NCBI RefSeq assembly: GCF_003269295.1
Contig: NZ_QLTT01000002.1
Span: 868,001-932,000 of the forward strand
Direction of reading: 5' to 3'
DNA length: 64,000 nt
Source: Lentzea atacamensis
GTDB taxonomy: Bacteria > Actinomycetota > Actinomycetes > Mycobacteriales > Pseudonocardiaceae
Position 1 is the first letter of the stretch. Each line of letters begins with the position of its first letter. Positions 27,387 through 36,960 of this stretch are shown here, one piece after another. A model generated the notes under the pieces. The model ran no database searches, was not told the DNA's origin, and saw nothing but the letters and a program-made list of their open reading frames with translations. The translations under genes were made by a program, and so were the position numbers.

Positions 27387-28180
27387 GATCCCGTTCCCCG
27401 GTAGTGCCTGACCGCGAACCGCCACACGAGCCCGGCTGCCGCCGCAGCGAGTGCCGCGACGAGCGGTGATGTCCAGCCGACCCAGCCCGGCAGGCCGAGC
27501 GGATCCTGTTTCCCGAGCAGCGCGAGGCTCGGGTAGTACGCGACGAACGCACCCGGCACGATGTACGCCATCACCCAGCGCAGCGGCCGCGAGTAGACGT
27601 TGGTCGGGTACGACGTGAAAGCGTTGCTGCCGTAGGTGACCGCGTTGGCGAACTCGCGTCCGTCGACGATCCAGAAGCAGGTCGAACACGCGACCACCCA
27701 GACCGAGCTGTAGATGACCGCGCCCGCCACCGGTGTCGCGATGGTCAGCACGACCTTCGCCGGAGACCAGTCGATGGGGACGTTCGCCAGCGCGTAGCCC
27801 ATCACCGCGAGCCCGCCGGTGATGCGCCCGATCCTGCGCAGCCGGATGTCGGAGCACATGATCTGCGGCAACGTGCCGAGCGGCCGCATCAGCAACACGT
27901 CGAAGCTGCCGGTGCGGATGTACGTCGGCAGGTTGTCGAGCTGACCGGCGAAGAGGTCCGCGACCCCGAACGCCGCGCCGGCGAACGCGTACATCAGCAG
28001 CACTTCGTTCTTGGTGAACCCGCCGAGCGCGTGGATCTGGGTGAAGAGGATCAGGATGACGAGCAGCTCGTAGCACTGCGCGATCACCTGCGTGAGGAAG
28101 TCCATCGCGAACGACGCGCGGTAGGACATCTGGCTCCGCAGCCGGGCGCCGATGAGCTTCGGGTAGATGGTGTCAGCCAC
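27383..28180 (-). CDS. ABC-2 family permease, second subunit
   Basis: 265 residues with about six hydrophobic segments and the conserved stretch GQLDNLPTYIRTGSFDVLLMRPL, characteristic of the DUF990-type permeases. GTG 28180 overlaps the end of the other permease by 8 bp, and the stop overlaps the ATPase ATG. Partner of the adjacent permease and ATPase. Confidence 0.87.
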   Translation of the reverse strand: MADTIYPKLIGARLRSQMSYRASFAMDFLTQVIAQCYELLVILILFTQIHALGGFTKNEVLLMYAFAGAAFGVADLFAGQLDNLPTYIRTGSFDVLLMRPLGTLPQIMCSDIRLRRIGRITGGLAVMGYALANVPIDWSPAKVVLTIATPVAGAVIYSSVWVVACSTCFWIVDGREFANAVTYGSNAFTSYPTNVYSRPLRWVMAYIVPGAFVAYYPSLALLGKQDPLGLPGWVGWTSPLVAALAAAAAGLVWRFAVRHYRGTGS

Positions 28181-28958
28181 CCTGCACCACCACCTTGCGC
28201 ACCGCTCGCTGCAGCGCGAAGTGGCCGATGGCGAGCACGGCCGCGGCCCAGAACAGTTGGTACAGCAGGAGTTTCACCACGTTCCCGTGCCCGAGGAACA
28301 CGTCGATCGGCGCCTGCAGCAACGCGGGGAACGGCGTCATCCACAGCACCTCCCGCGCCCACTCGGGGAAGAACGCGATCGGCACGGTCAGCCCGCAGAG
28401 CAGACCGGACGTGACGTTCCAGAACCCGTACAGGCCGCGGTTGTCGATCAGCCAGAACGCGCTGAGCTCCACCAGGAACCGCACCCCGAAGCTGGTGACG
28501 AGCGCGATGACCGCGCTGACCCCGAACAGCGGCCATTGGTGGGCGTGCGCGGGGAACTGGAACGGGAACAGCAGCATGCCGAACACCGCCGGCGGCGCGA
28601 GCCTCGTCAGGAACGCGTATCCGCCGCGGCCGATGTCCTCGGCGAGGAGAGCGCCCTGGAGGTGCCATGGCCGATAGAGGTCTACTACCACGTCACCGGA
28701 TCGCACGCGCTCGGCGAGCTCGTTGTTCCCCCACAGCAGGACGAACCCGAGCAGCCCCTGCCCGATCCAGACGTACGTGTTGGTGGCAGCGACGTCGTAG
28801 TCCGCGATCTCGCCGTTCGCCGCCTTGAGAGCGGCGACGAGGATGGCGACCCGCAGCAGGCCGAACACCACGTTCGTGGTCATTCCGGCCAGCATCGCTT
28901 GTCGGTAGGTCGAGTACCTTCGGAATCCAGCAATGATCAAATCGGCGTGGACACGCAC
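28173..28958 (-). CDS. ABC-2 family permease, first subunit
   Basis: 261 residues with about six hydrophobic segments. The region LAERVRSGDVVVDLYRPWHLQ parallels the RTGSFDVLLMRP element of its neighbour, which supports a heterodimeric exporter. First gene of the three-gene operon. It begins 37 bp beyond the kinase gene stop, so it is transcribed separately from the kinase gene upstream or by read-through. Confidence 0.87.
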   Translation of the reverse strand: MRVHADLIIAGFRRYSTYRQAMLAGMTTNVVFGLLRVAILVAALKAANGEIADYDVAATNTYVWIGQGLLGFVLLWGNNELAERVRSGDVVVDLYRPWHLQGALLAEDIGRGGYAFLTRLAPPAVFGMLLFPFQFPAHAHQWPLFGVSAVIALVTSFGVRFLVELSAFWLIDNRGLYGFWNVTSGLLCGLTVPIAFFPEWAREVLWMTPFPALLQAPIDVFLGHGNVVKLLLYQLFWAAAVLAIGHFALQRAVRKVVVQGG

Positions 28959-28995
28959 GTCGTTCTACGTTAGTGACCGTCGCAAGTGGATTTGT

Positions 28996-30363
28996 TCAAC
29001 TGCCGAACGCACTGGTCACGACCTCGCCGACCTCGGGTTCGGAGCCGAGGCAGAGGAAGTAGTTGCGCGTGCCGTCCTTGAACCCGACGGCGGTGATCTC
29101 CCAGCCGGTGGTGTCGACGGTCGGCCGCGTGTTGGCCTTCATCATCGCGGGCGTGCAGACGTTCCTCACCTCGGAGGAAGCCAGCAGCTCGTCGGAGTCG
29201 ACCGCGGGGATCTCGCCGGAGAGCCAGCCGCCCGCGAACGACTCCCAGTAGTGCAGGTCCGCGCAGCTGCCGACCTTCCGCGCCGTGGCGGGCATGCCGC
29301 CGATGCTGGTGACACCGCGGAAGCAGGTCGACTTGTCGACGCAGAACCCTCCCTCGCACTTCTTGAGGAACGGCGGGATGTCCTCCGCCCCACCCGGCTG
29401 CGTGGTCGCGGGGCCAGGCCCCTGCGCACCGGCCTTCTCGTTGCCGAAGAGACTCCACATCAGCGCACCCGCGCCCACCACCACGACGAGTGCGGCGGCC
29501 GCGAGGGCCGGCCAGGCCTTGCGCTTCTTCCCGGCTGACGGCGAGACGGGCAGCTGGGTGAGACCGCGCAGCTCGTCGCGGAACTGCGCCGCGCTCGGCG
29601 TGCGCAGGTTGGCGTCGGGGTGCAGCGCCCGCGCGATGGCCTCGTGCAGTGCCGGCGGCACACCGTTGACGGCGGTCACCGGCCTGCGCAGCACCTCACC
29701 GAGCTGGTCGAACGACGTGACGGGCCACGGCACCGGTCGCGGCGGCTTGCCCGCGAGCAGCGTGTAGAGCGTGGCGGCGAGCGAGTAGACGTCGGCCTGC
29801 GGCGTGGGTTCGGCCATGGCGAACGCTTCCGGCGGCGCGTAGCTGGGGCTCAGGGCGTCACGCGTGACCGTGCTGCCGCCCTGCGCGTCCAGCAGCGCCG
29901 CGAGCCCGAAGTCGGCGAGCTTCGGCGTGCCGTAGCGGTCGACGAGGATGTTGCCGGGCTTGATGTCCCGGTGCAGCACGCCTTCCGCGTGCGCGGCGCT
30001 CAGTGCGTCGGCGAGCTTGATGCCGAGATCGCGCACCTGCTCGTGCGGCAACGGCCCGCGCTGGTCGAGCTGGTCGGCGAGCGAACCACCCGTGCACAGC
30101 TCCATGACCATGTACGGCGTGCCGTGGGCGGTGATGTTCGCGTCGTGCACCCCGACGACGTGCGGATGCCCCGACAGCTTCGCCGCGGCGTGCGCCTCCC
30201 GGATGAACCGCCGCCGATCCCGCTCATCCGCGAGCACCCGGTTGTCGATCTTGACCGCGACGTCGCGGCCGAGCTGGGCCTGATGGGCGCGGTAGACGGT
30301 CGCGAACCCGCCGGCGCCCAGGGGTCTCAGGTCGGTCAGGCCGGGGATGTGGGGTGCGGTCAC
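28996..30363 (-). CDS. transmembrane Ser/Thr protein kinase
   Basis: 455 residues from GTG 30363. The kinase domain has the glycine loop GAGGFATV (16-23), catalytic Lys38 (VAVKID), HRDIKPGN with Asp133, and DFG at 151-153; all key residues are present. One transmembrane segment lies around 290-312, followed by an outer domain of about 140 residues with six cysteines (KCEGGFC, STCFRG, GSCADL, NVCTPA, YFLCLG), so disulfides are likely. There are no PASTA repeats. TTG 30393 is an alternative start. The ligand and targets are unknown. Confidence 0.9.
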   Translation of the reverse strand: MTAPHIPGLTDLRPLGAGGFATVYRAHQAQLGRDVAVKIDNRVLADERDRRRFIREAHAAAKLSGHPHVVGVHDANITAHGTPYMVMELCTGGSLADQLDQRGPLPHEQVRDLGIKLADALSAAHAEGVLHRDIKPGNILVDRYGTPKLADFGLAALLDAQGGSTVTRDALSPSYAPPEAFAMAEPTPQADVYSLAATLYTLLAGKPPRPVPWPVTSFDQLGEVLRRPVTAVNGVPPALHEAIARALHPDANLRTPSAAQFRDELRGLTQLPVSPSAGKKRKAWPALAAAALVVVVGAGALMWSLFGNEKAGAQGPGPATTQPGGAEDIPPFLKKCEGGFCVDKSTCFRGVTSIGGMPATARKVGSCADLHYWESFAGGWLSGEIPAVDSDELLASSEVRNVCTPAMMKANTRPTVDTTGWEITAVGFKDGTRNYFLCLGSEPEVGEVVTSAFGS

Positions 30364-30399
30364 TCGCAGCAGCCTAGTGACGCACCCCGACAATCCCGC

Positions 30400-31326
30400 T
30401 CAGGCAGCGCAGTTCAGCAAACCGCTGCGCAACGCGTGGCCGTTCGTGTTGTTGTCATCCGCCCACAGCACGACCTTCTTGCCGCTGACACAGCTGGGCG
30501 AGATCGCGAACCCCTCCAGGTTCACGTTCGGCAGCCTGGCCGGCCGGTCGTACGTGGCCGTGACACGGAACTTCCCGCTGCTGATGGCCAGCGTCGTCGT
30601 GCGCCCGCTGCAGTTGTTGTCACAGGCCGCCCACAGCTTGCCTCCGTTGAACTCCAGGTCCATCACCTGGCTGTGCCCGCTCGCGAACCTGCTCAGCAGC
30701 TTGGCGTCCGTGCCCTGCAACGCGTACACGTACACCTCGCCGGTGGCCTCGAGCCCGACGAAGAACAACCCGCCACCGTGGCCGGGGTAGTCCGCGGGGT
30801 TGTAGGTCTTGCCGCTGTCGTCCTTGAAACCGTTCTGCGTGAGGAACGAGTCCGGCACCCAGGAGATGGCTTCTGGCCCGTCGTTGGGGTCGACCTCGGG
30901 CATGCCGCCGAGCTCCCACTCGGCGATCGCGTTGCCGCCGGTGCCGTACTTGAGAATCATCGGCCTGCTGACGTCACCGTTGTCGTTGTCGCGCTCGATC
31001 GCGACGAAGAGCCCGTCCGGCGTGGAGACCACGGCCTCGGCGTCCGGGTCGCCCTGCCCGTCCGCGAAGTTGAGCGACCGCTTCTGGTCGACCTTCCAGC
31101 CCGTACCGCTGGGCACGAGCCGGTAGAGCGTGGAGGGCCCGTTCTTCACCGCCCACACCACGTTCGGGTTCTCGAAGGACAGCCCGCTGAGGTTGGTCCC
31201 GAACACGTTCGTGCCGTCGGCGGTCCTCGTCGCGGAGTCTCCCGGCCACGTGGTGGCAGCCCCGGCGGAAGCGCCCGACAGGCCGAACGCGATGATCGCG
31301 AACACGCCAATTGCCTTGATGCGCAA
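30400..31326 (-). CDS. secreted beta-propeller-like protein
   Basis: 308 residues with a signal peptide (GVFAIIAFGLSGASAGAAT, cleavage around AGA|A). The mature part has repeated beta-rich segments such as NPNVVWAVKNGPSTLYRL, GDPDAEAVVSTPDGLFVAIE and GPEAISWVPDSFL, as in secreted esterase-like/phytase-like propellers. Two Cys pairs near the end (ACDNNCSG, SPSCVSG) could be disulfides. The TTG start has AAAGGG about 8 nt upstream. The enzyme activity is not established. Confidence 0.7.
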   Translation of the reverse strand: MRIKAIGVFAIIAFGLSGASAGAATTWPGDSATRTADGTNVFGTNLSGLSFENPNVVWAVKNGPSTLYRLVPSGTGWKVDQKRSLNFADGQGDPDAEAVVSTPDGLFVAIERDNDNGDVSRPMILKYGTGGNAIAEWELGGMPEVDPNDGPEAISWVPDSFLTQNGFKDDSGKTYNPADYPGHGGGLFFVGLEATGEVYVYALQGTDAKLLSRFASGHSQVMDLEFNGGKLWAACDNNCSGRTTTLAISSGKFRVTATYDRPARLPNVNLEGFAISPSCVSGKKVVLWADDNNTNGHALRSGLLNCAA

Positions 31327-31414
31327 CGAAACGCCCTTTCTCCCCCGAGGCGCGCGACCGCACCTCGTCGAGCTGGCGGCGTTCGTCCAGTGGACCAGAA
31401 GGGTTCCGAAGGCG

Positions 31415-31984
31415 CTACTTGCCCTTGGCCGCGGCCTTGGCTGCCTTCTTGAAGTCCCGCACCTCGAGCAACGACTTCTGGTCCGTCACGTCAGCGACGC
31501 TACGTCGGCTTCCGTCCTCGCCGTAGTGCCCGGCGGCCTCACGCCACCCGTCCGGCGTGACGCCGAACTGCTTGCCCAAAAGGGCCAGGAAGATCTTCGC
31601 CTTCTGGTCCCCGAACCCCGGCAACGCCTTGAGCCGCTTGAACACCGCGGCCCCGTCCCCGTCGGCCCAGATCCGCGTGACGTCCCCGTCGTAGTGCTCG
31701 ACGACGTACTGCGACAGCGCCTGCACCCGCTTGGCCATCGAACCGGGGAACCGGTGCACGGCGGGCGGGGTGGCCATGATCGTGGCGAAGGCCTCCGGGT
31801 CGGCCTCGGCGATGCGGTGCACGTCCAGGCCGTCCATGCGGTCGGCGAGGACCTTGGGGCCGGAGAAGGCCTTCTCCATCGAGATCTGCTGGTCGAGCAG
31901 CATGCCGAGCAACAACGCGAACCGGTCTTCTGCCAGGAGGGCGTCGGCTTCGGGGTTCTGCGCGAGGCACACCGTGCGGGTCAT
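31415..31984 (-). CDS. HhH-GPD base-excision repair protein
   Basis: 189 residues with the helix-hairpin-helix part LKALPGFGDQKAKIFLALL. No Cys cluster for an iron-sulfur centre is visible, and the family is usually annotated as an HhH-GPD-type DNA repair protein of unknown base specificity. The N-terminal LLLGMLLDQQISMEKAF is the conserved substrate-pocket region of this group. ATG 31984 has AGGA upstream. Monocistronic. Confidence 0.85.
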   Translation of the reverse strand: MTRTVCLAQNPEADALLAEDRFALLLGMLLDQQISMEKAFSGPKVLADRMDGLDVHRIAEADPEAFATIMATPPAVHRFPGSMAKRVQALSQYVVEHYDGDVTRIWADGDGAAVFKRLKALPGFGDQKAKIFLALLGKQFGVTPDGWREAAGHYGEDGSRRSVADVTDQKSLLEVRDFKKAAKAAAKGK

Positions 31985-32081
31985 GGCGGCAATCCTGACA
32001 CGTGCGCCGGATGGGGGCGCGCCACGGGCCACGTGTTCCAGGGCGGATGCTGGAGCGGAAAGGCAACGGGTTACGCATTCA

Positions 32082-32130
32082 CACGTGAAGTGGCCGCCCG
32101 CGGAAAATGTGCGGGCGGCCACTTCACGTG
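32082..32130 (-). terminator. 20-bp perfect stem after the lectin gene
   Basis: A 20-bp perfect inverted repeat (arms 32082-32101 and 32111-32130) with a 9-nt loop lies 13 bp after the stop of the ricin-type lectin gene. It is the longest perfect hairpin in the window. Confidence 0.8.
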
Positions 32131-32142
32131 CACCTCAGATTA

Positions 32143-32781
32143 TTAGTTGGCCTGGTAGAGCGTGAACAGCTGGTTGTTCAGGTCCGCGCAGTCCCACTGC
32201 AGGAATCCGGTGCCATTGACGGTGTTGCGGTTGTCGAGGTCGAGGCACTTGCCCGTGGCGCGGTTCTTGAACATGACGGGCCAGTCGTGGGTCGCCGGGT
32301 CGGCGCCTGCGGGCAGCACGACCTCCCACTGCTGGTTCGAACCGTTGTGGCAGTTCCACTGGATCACGTGGGCGCCGTTGGCGGTGGAGCCGTTGGCCAG
32401 GTCGAGGCACTTGCCGGAGTTGGCGTTCACGAACATCGCGGCGCCGTACGGGGTGCCGGTGCCCGCGACCCAGATCGGGGCCCACTTCTGGTTGTTCGTG
32501 CCGTAGCAGTCGAACAGGATGACGCGGGCGCCGTTGTCGACGGAGTTCCACGCCACGTCGGCGCAGCGCGGGTCGCCGCCGACGTAGCTGGGGTCGGTCG
32601 TCCTCGGGACGATGTAGGTCCACTCGGCCTCGCCGGCCGCTGCGGCCTGCATCTGCGCGCCCGTCTTGGGGATCTCGTACGGCTCGAGCTTCGGCGCGGC
32701 CGAGGACGGCGAGATCGCGAGCGACATGAGAGCGGCGCCGGCCGCAATGGCAATGGAAACTCTGCGAATGACGTTCTTCAC
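32143..32781 (-). CDS. secreted ricin-B-type lectin (RICIN domain)
   Basis: 212 residues with a signal peptide ending near SSAAP (about 27-30). The rest is one beta-trefoil: repeated QxW-type motifs NNQKWAP, NQQWEVVL and NQLFTLY, with CLDL elements (GKCLDLANGS, GKCLDLDNRN). It would bind galactose- or xylan-type polysaccharides outside the cell. There is no catalytic domain. GTG 32781 has GGGGGA 7 nt upstream. Confidence 0.87.
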   Translation of the reverse strand: MKNVIRRVSIAIAAGAALMSLAISPSSAAPKLEPYEIPKTGAQMQAAAAGEAEWTYIVPRTTDPSYVGGDPRCADVAWNSVDNGARVILFDCYGTNNQKWAPIWVAGTGTPYGAAMFVNANSGKCLDLANGSTANGAHVIQWNCHNGSNQQWEVVLPAGADPATHDWPVMFKNRATGKCLDLDNRNTVNGTGFLQWDCADLNNQLFTLYQAN

Positions 32782-32943
32782 TTCAATCCCCCATGATTAA
32801 TCTGATGAAGACAGCATGGGAGAGCGCCCTCGACTTCAAACTGCTCCCCCCAGTTGGCGAACCCAATCTTTCAGGCCGTCAGTCGCCCGTCAAGAGGTAA
32901 TTCGTCTCAACTCGGAGATGCATTCGTACGGAGGCGAAACAAG

Positions 32944-34059
32944 TCACGCGCCGGCGACTCGGACTTCGGAGACCACCTGCCGCACCAGAAGGCGCAGCGC
33001 CTCGCGGTCGACCGTGGCCGGGTCGTCGGCCAGCCAGTCGCCGATCTCGCGCACGAACTGGTCCGGGGTCATCGGCGGGACCTCGAAGTCGAGGTCGTCG
33101 TCGCACGTGATCTCGCCGGCCCGGCTCGGGTAGACGATCATCGCCCCGCGGATCTCCAGCCACGGCAGGATTTCGGCGAAGCGCTCCACGCCCTCGATCA
33201 GCTGCGAGCCGCCGCCGCGGAACGGGTGGCCGTTGCGCCAGAGCTCGCCGTCCTCGTCGCAGTAGTAGTGGCCGGGCAGCCACGACTTCGACTCGATGAG
33301 GACGAGGCGGCGCCCGCACAGCAGCGCGTGGTCGATGTCGGTGAAGACCGAGCCGGGCCAGGCGAGGCCGTGGAAGATGCGCACGCCCGGTAGCTGCGTC
33401 ATGTACTCGGTCAGCAGTCCGGCGGTCAGCCGTTCGCGTCTGTTTTCACCCGGACGGCCGAAGATGGTGTTCCCGTCGTACTCACCGGCGAACGCCCGTT
33501 CGGCCCTCGTGGTGGCGATGTAGCGGCGCACCAGTCGGAACGCCGCGTAACCGGCGCCCGCCACGAGGGGGAGCCAGACGGCCAGCAGCAGCGGGGACAA
33601 CGGCAGCGCCAGCGGGATCAGCAGAACGAACCACCCGCCGATCGCGGCCGCCGCGGGGGCGTGTCCGACGCGCGTGGCGGGCACGTAGCGGACGCGCTGA
33701 CCCAGGTCGATGCGGTTCCACCAGTCCATCGAGCCGAGGTCGACGCGGGGGCGTGGTGCCATGTAGTTCGGGTCGTCGCCGAAGTCGCGCAACCTGCCAG
33801 TACGGCCGGTTCGGCGAGGTCGCGGGCGTGCCTGCGGGCGCACCACGGGTGGCGGCGGTGCGGCCGGGCGGTCGTAGTCGGCGCGCCTGACCGGGTCCTT
33901 CAGCGTCTCGTAGGCCTCCTGGAGCATGCGGAAGCCGCCAGACGTCCCACCCGCGTCGGGGTGCATGACCTTGGCGAGGGAGCGGTACGCGGACTTGATC
34001 TCCGCGGCGCTGGCTCCCCGGCTCACACCGAGCAACTCGTAGTAGTCGATCCCTGGCAC
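32944..34059 (-). CDS. J-domain protein fused to a NERD-like nuclease domain
   Basis: 371 residues. Residues 1-65 form a DnaJ domain with an intact His33-Pro34-Asp35 (VMHPDAGG) and [18 protein letters not shown] basic Pro/Arg linker follows, then a hydrophobic hairpin (about 140-180). The C-terminal half has the NERD-type core: [23 protein letters not shown] with the nuclease-like D-x(n)-E-S-K pattern. It suggests a membrane-tethered protein that recruits DnaK, with a nuclease-type domain of unknown activity. Confidence 0.8.
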   Translation of the reverse strand: MPGIDYYELLGVSRGASAAEIKSAYRSLAKVMHPDAGGTSGGFRMLQEAYETLKDPVRRADYDRPAAPPPPVVRPQARPRPRRTGRTGRLRDFGDDPNYMAPRPRVDLGSMDWWNRIDLGQRVRYVPATRVGHAPAAAAIGGWFVLLIPLALPLSPLLLAVWLPLVAGAGYAAFRLVRRYIATTRAERAFAGEYDGNTIFGRPGENRRERLTAGLLTEYMTQLPGVRIFHGLAWPGSVFTDIDHALLCGRRLVLIESKSWLPGHYYCDEDGELWRNGHPFRGGGSQLIEGVERFAEILPWLEIRGAMIVYPSRAGEITCDDDLDFEVPPMTPDQFVREIGDWLADDPATVDREALRLLVRQVVSEVRVAGA

Positions 34060-34166
34060 GACACCGTCCAGTCCGAGGTTGGTGCATGAACCTTATTGGG
34101 TCCAACACTTTCGCAGGGCATACGGCCCGGCATTCGCCGACTAGTGTGGGTGCAGCGGTGGCGATG

Positions 34167-34239
34167 GGGCCTGTAGCGCAGTGGTCGACGCGCCCTCCGG
34201 GACGGAGGGAGAACGCCGGTTCGAATCCGGCCGGTCCCG
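34167..34239 (+). tRNA. abnormal tRNA-like gene (anticodon GGA by position, U33 absent)
   Basis: The cloverleaf fits: acceptor GGGCCTG/CGGTCCC with a C4-T69 mismatch, positions 8-9 TA, 3-bp D-stem, anticodon stem CCCTC/GAGGG, variable AGAAC, T-arm GCCGG-TTCGAAT-CCGGC, discriminator G. The 7-nt loop is CGGGACG, so position 33 is G instead of the near-universal U, and the stem can extend to 6 pairs around a 5-nt loop. A GGA anticodon would be serine, but a serine tRNA should have a long variable arm, which is absent. Confidence 0.55.
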
Positions 34240-34303
34240 CTCAGCCGACGGGTTGCCTCCTTCCCTCCTCCTCGTACGTCTCGGTCGTGTTCCCGGTTCA
34301 CCA

Positions 34304-34332
34304 TTGACGGCAGTGGTCTAGTCCACTTAGCT
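34304..34332 (+). promoter_or_regulatory. candidate chitinase promoter with embedded DasR site
   Basis: TTGACG (34304-34309) and TTAGCT (34327-34332) with a 17-nt spacer. The DasR-like box at 34312-34327 fills the spacer, so binding would block RNA polymerase. Confidence 0.5.
34312..34327 (+). promoter_or_regulatory. DasR-responsive element (dre)
   Basis: AGTGGTCTAGTCCACT closely matches the streptomycete dre consensus ACTGGTCTAGACCAGT, and its arms AGTGG/CCACT are perfect inverted repeats. DasR is a GntR-family regulator that senses amino-sugar metabolites and controls chitin use, which fits the chitinase 49 bp downstream. Confidence 0.78.
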
Positions 34333-34375
34333 TGAGGTGAGCGCCGCCGCGCCGTCACCCATCGAGGAGACCGCT

Positions 34376-35605
<1,230 letters not shown>

Positions 35606-35637
35606 TAGAACCGCCACCGAAGGCGCAGGATGTTCGG

Positions 35638-36009
35638 GTGGACGCACTCGAACACCTGCGCCGCCTCTGCCTGGCGCTGCCAGAGGTGACCGAACGCCTG
35701 AGTCACGGCGAGCCGACCTGGTTCGTCCGCGGCAGGAAGACCTTCGTGATGTTCGCGAACCAGCACCACGACGACCGCGTGGCGTTCTGGTGCGCGGCGG
35801 GTCCGGACGTCCAGGAGACCCTCGTCGCCCAGGCACCGGACCGCTACTTCCGCCCGCCCTACGTGGGCCACCGCGGCTGGCTCGGCGTGTACCTCGACGT
35901 CGAGGTCGACTGGGACGTCGTCGCGGACGTGGTCGAGGACGCCTATCGGGTGATTGCCCCGAAGACGCTGGTCGCGCAACTCGACGCCTCAAGTTGCCGG
36001 CCTGACTGA
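35638..36009 (+). CDS. MmcQ/YjbR-family DNA-binding-like protein
   Basis: 123 residues with the YjbR fold signature: LPEVTERLSHGEPTWFVRGRKTFVMF, then FRPPYVGHRGWLGVYLD. Family members have a double-wing fold and unknown function. GTG 35638 starts 33 bp after the chitinase stop with no clear ribosome site, so it may be read from the chitinase transcript or its own promoter. Confidence 0.85.
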   Translation: MDALEHLRRLCLALPEVTERLSHGEPTWFVRGRKTFVMFANQHHDDRVAFWCAAGPDVQETLVAQAPDRYFRPPYVGHRGWLGVYLDVEVDWDVVADVVEDAYRVIAPKTLVAQLDASSCRPD

Positions 36010-36028
36010 CCTGTCGCAGTCTTCGCGC

Positions 36029-36289
36029 ATGGCGACCTGTGACGTCTGTGGCAACGAGTACTGGATGGCCTTCGAGGTGCGCACCGTCGGCGGCGGCGTG
36101 CACACGTTCGACAGCTTCGAGTGCGCGATCCAACGCCTCGCGCCGCGCTGCGAGCACTGCGACTGCCGCGTGATCGGGCACGGTGTGGAGGTGGAGGGCC
36201 GCTTCTTCTGTTGCGCCCACTGCGCGCGTTCGGCGTCCGCCGACCTCGGGGCGCAGATCCGCGACACCGTCGGCGCCCATCCGGGCTAA
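36029..36289 (+). CDS. cysteine-rich metallothionein/zinc-ribbon-like protein
   Basis: 86 residues with three Cys pairs: CDVCGNEY near the start, CEHCDCRV in the middle and FFCCAHCARS at the end, plus His residues; these can bind zinc. Proteins with this layout are often named prokaryotic metallothionein, but a small zinc-ribbon regulator is equally possible. ATG 36029 gives the start MATCDVCG. It lies 19 bp after the YjbR gene and its stop overlaps the convergent TetR gene. Confidence 0.72.
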   Translation: MATCDVCGNEYWMAFEVRTVGGGVHTFDSFECAIQRLAPRCEHCDCRVIGHGVEVEGRFFCCAHCARSASADLGAQIRDTVGAHPG

Positions 36290-36900
36290 CGCAGGACGAG
36301 GTCCAAGCTGAGCGGCACGGGCGGCGGCAACTCGTTCGTGCCGGTTCGGAACGCCTCCAGCAGATAGGCGACGAGCCGCTGTGAAGCGGCCACTGCCACG
36401 TCGACGGGCACGCCGGCGAGGCCGCCGTTGGCCAGGAGCACCAGGGTCAGGTCGTGCGGCGAGAAGTCGGCGCGCAACTGTCCGCTGTCCTTCGCCCGCT
36501 GCACCAACGCGCTGAAGCCCAGCCACGTCCGGTCCCGCACCTCGGAGTGCATGTCGGGGAACGACGCGACGAACGCAGCGGTGAACCCGCGATCCGTGGC
36601 CTGCAGCAAGCACACCTTCTCGATCACCGTGCGGAGCCCGCGCCACGGGTCCGGATCCGCCAGCGCCTCCTCGATGGTGGCCTGGCAGAGGGCGAACTGC
36701 TCGGTGAACGCCTCCATCACCAGCGCTTCCTTCGTGGGGAAGCGCCGGTACAGCGTGGCGACCCCGACTCCGGCGTGGCGGGCGATCGCGGCCATCGGCA
36801 CTTCCAGCCCGCGCTCGGCGAACAGTTCGCGCGCGACGGCCAGCACCCGCGCGCGGTTCTCCCGCGCGTCGGCACGCATCTGAGACGGTTCGGCGGTCAC
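36286..36900 (-). CDS. TetR-family transcriptional regulator
   Basis: 204 residues. The HTH (about 15-62) reads RVLAVARELFAERGLEVPM, then AIARHAGVGVATLYRRFPTKEAL. The ligand domain is of the YcdC-like/SBP type common in actinobacteria. It is divergent from the DDN-like gene at 36961, with a palindrome between them. Confidence 0.9.
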   Translation of the reverse strand: MTAEPSQMRADARENRARVLAVARELFAERGLEVPMAAIARHAGVGVATLYRRFPTKEALVMEAFTEQFALCQATIEEALADPDPWRGLRTVIEKVCLLQATDRGFTAAFVASFPDMHSEVRDRTWLGFSALVQRAKDSGQLRADFSPHDLTLVLLANGGLAGVPVDVAVAASQRLVAYLLEAFRTGTNELPPPVPLSLDLVLR

Positions 36901-36918
36901 TTCTTCTCACTTCGCGTC

Positions 36919-36940
36919 AAGTGGAGGGGGTTATCCACTT
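36919..36940. promoter_or_regulatory. palindromic TetR operator
   Basis: AAGTGGA (36919-36925) and TCCACTT (36934-36940) are 7-bp perfect inverted arms with an 8-bp centre, placed between the divergent TetR and DDN-like genes. The left arm begins 19 bp from the TetR start. Confidence 0.65.
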
Positions 36941-36960
36941 ACGAGGCTACGTTGGCGGAC

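Noticed and set aside
32782..32943. Gene in the gap between lectin and J-domain genes
   Set aside because: No frame with a ribosome site; it looks like the lectin promoter region.
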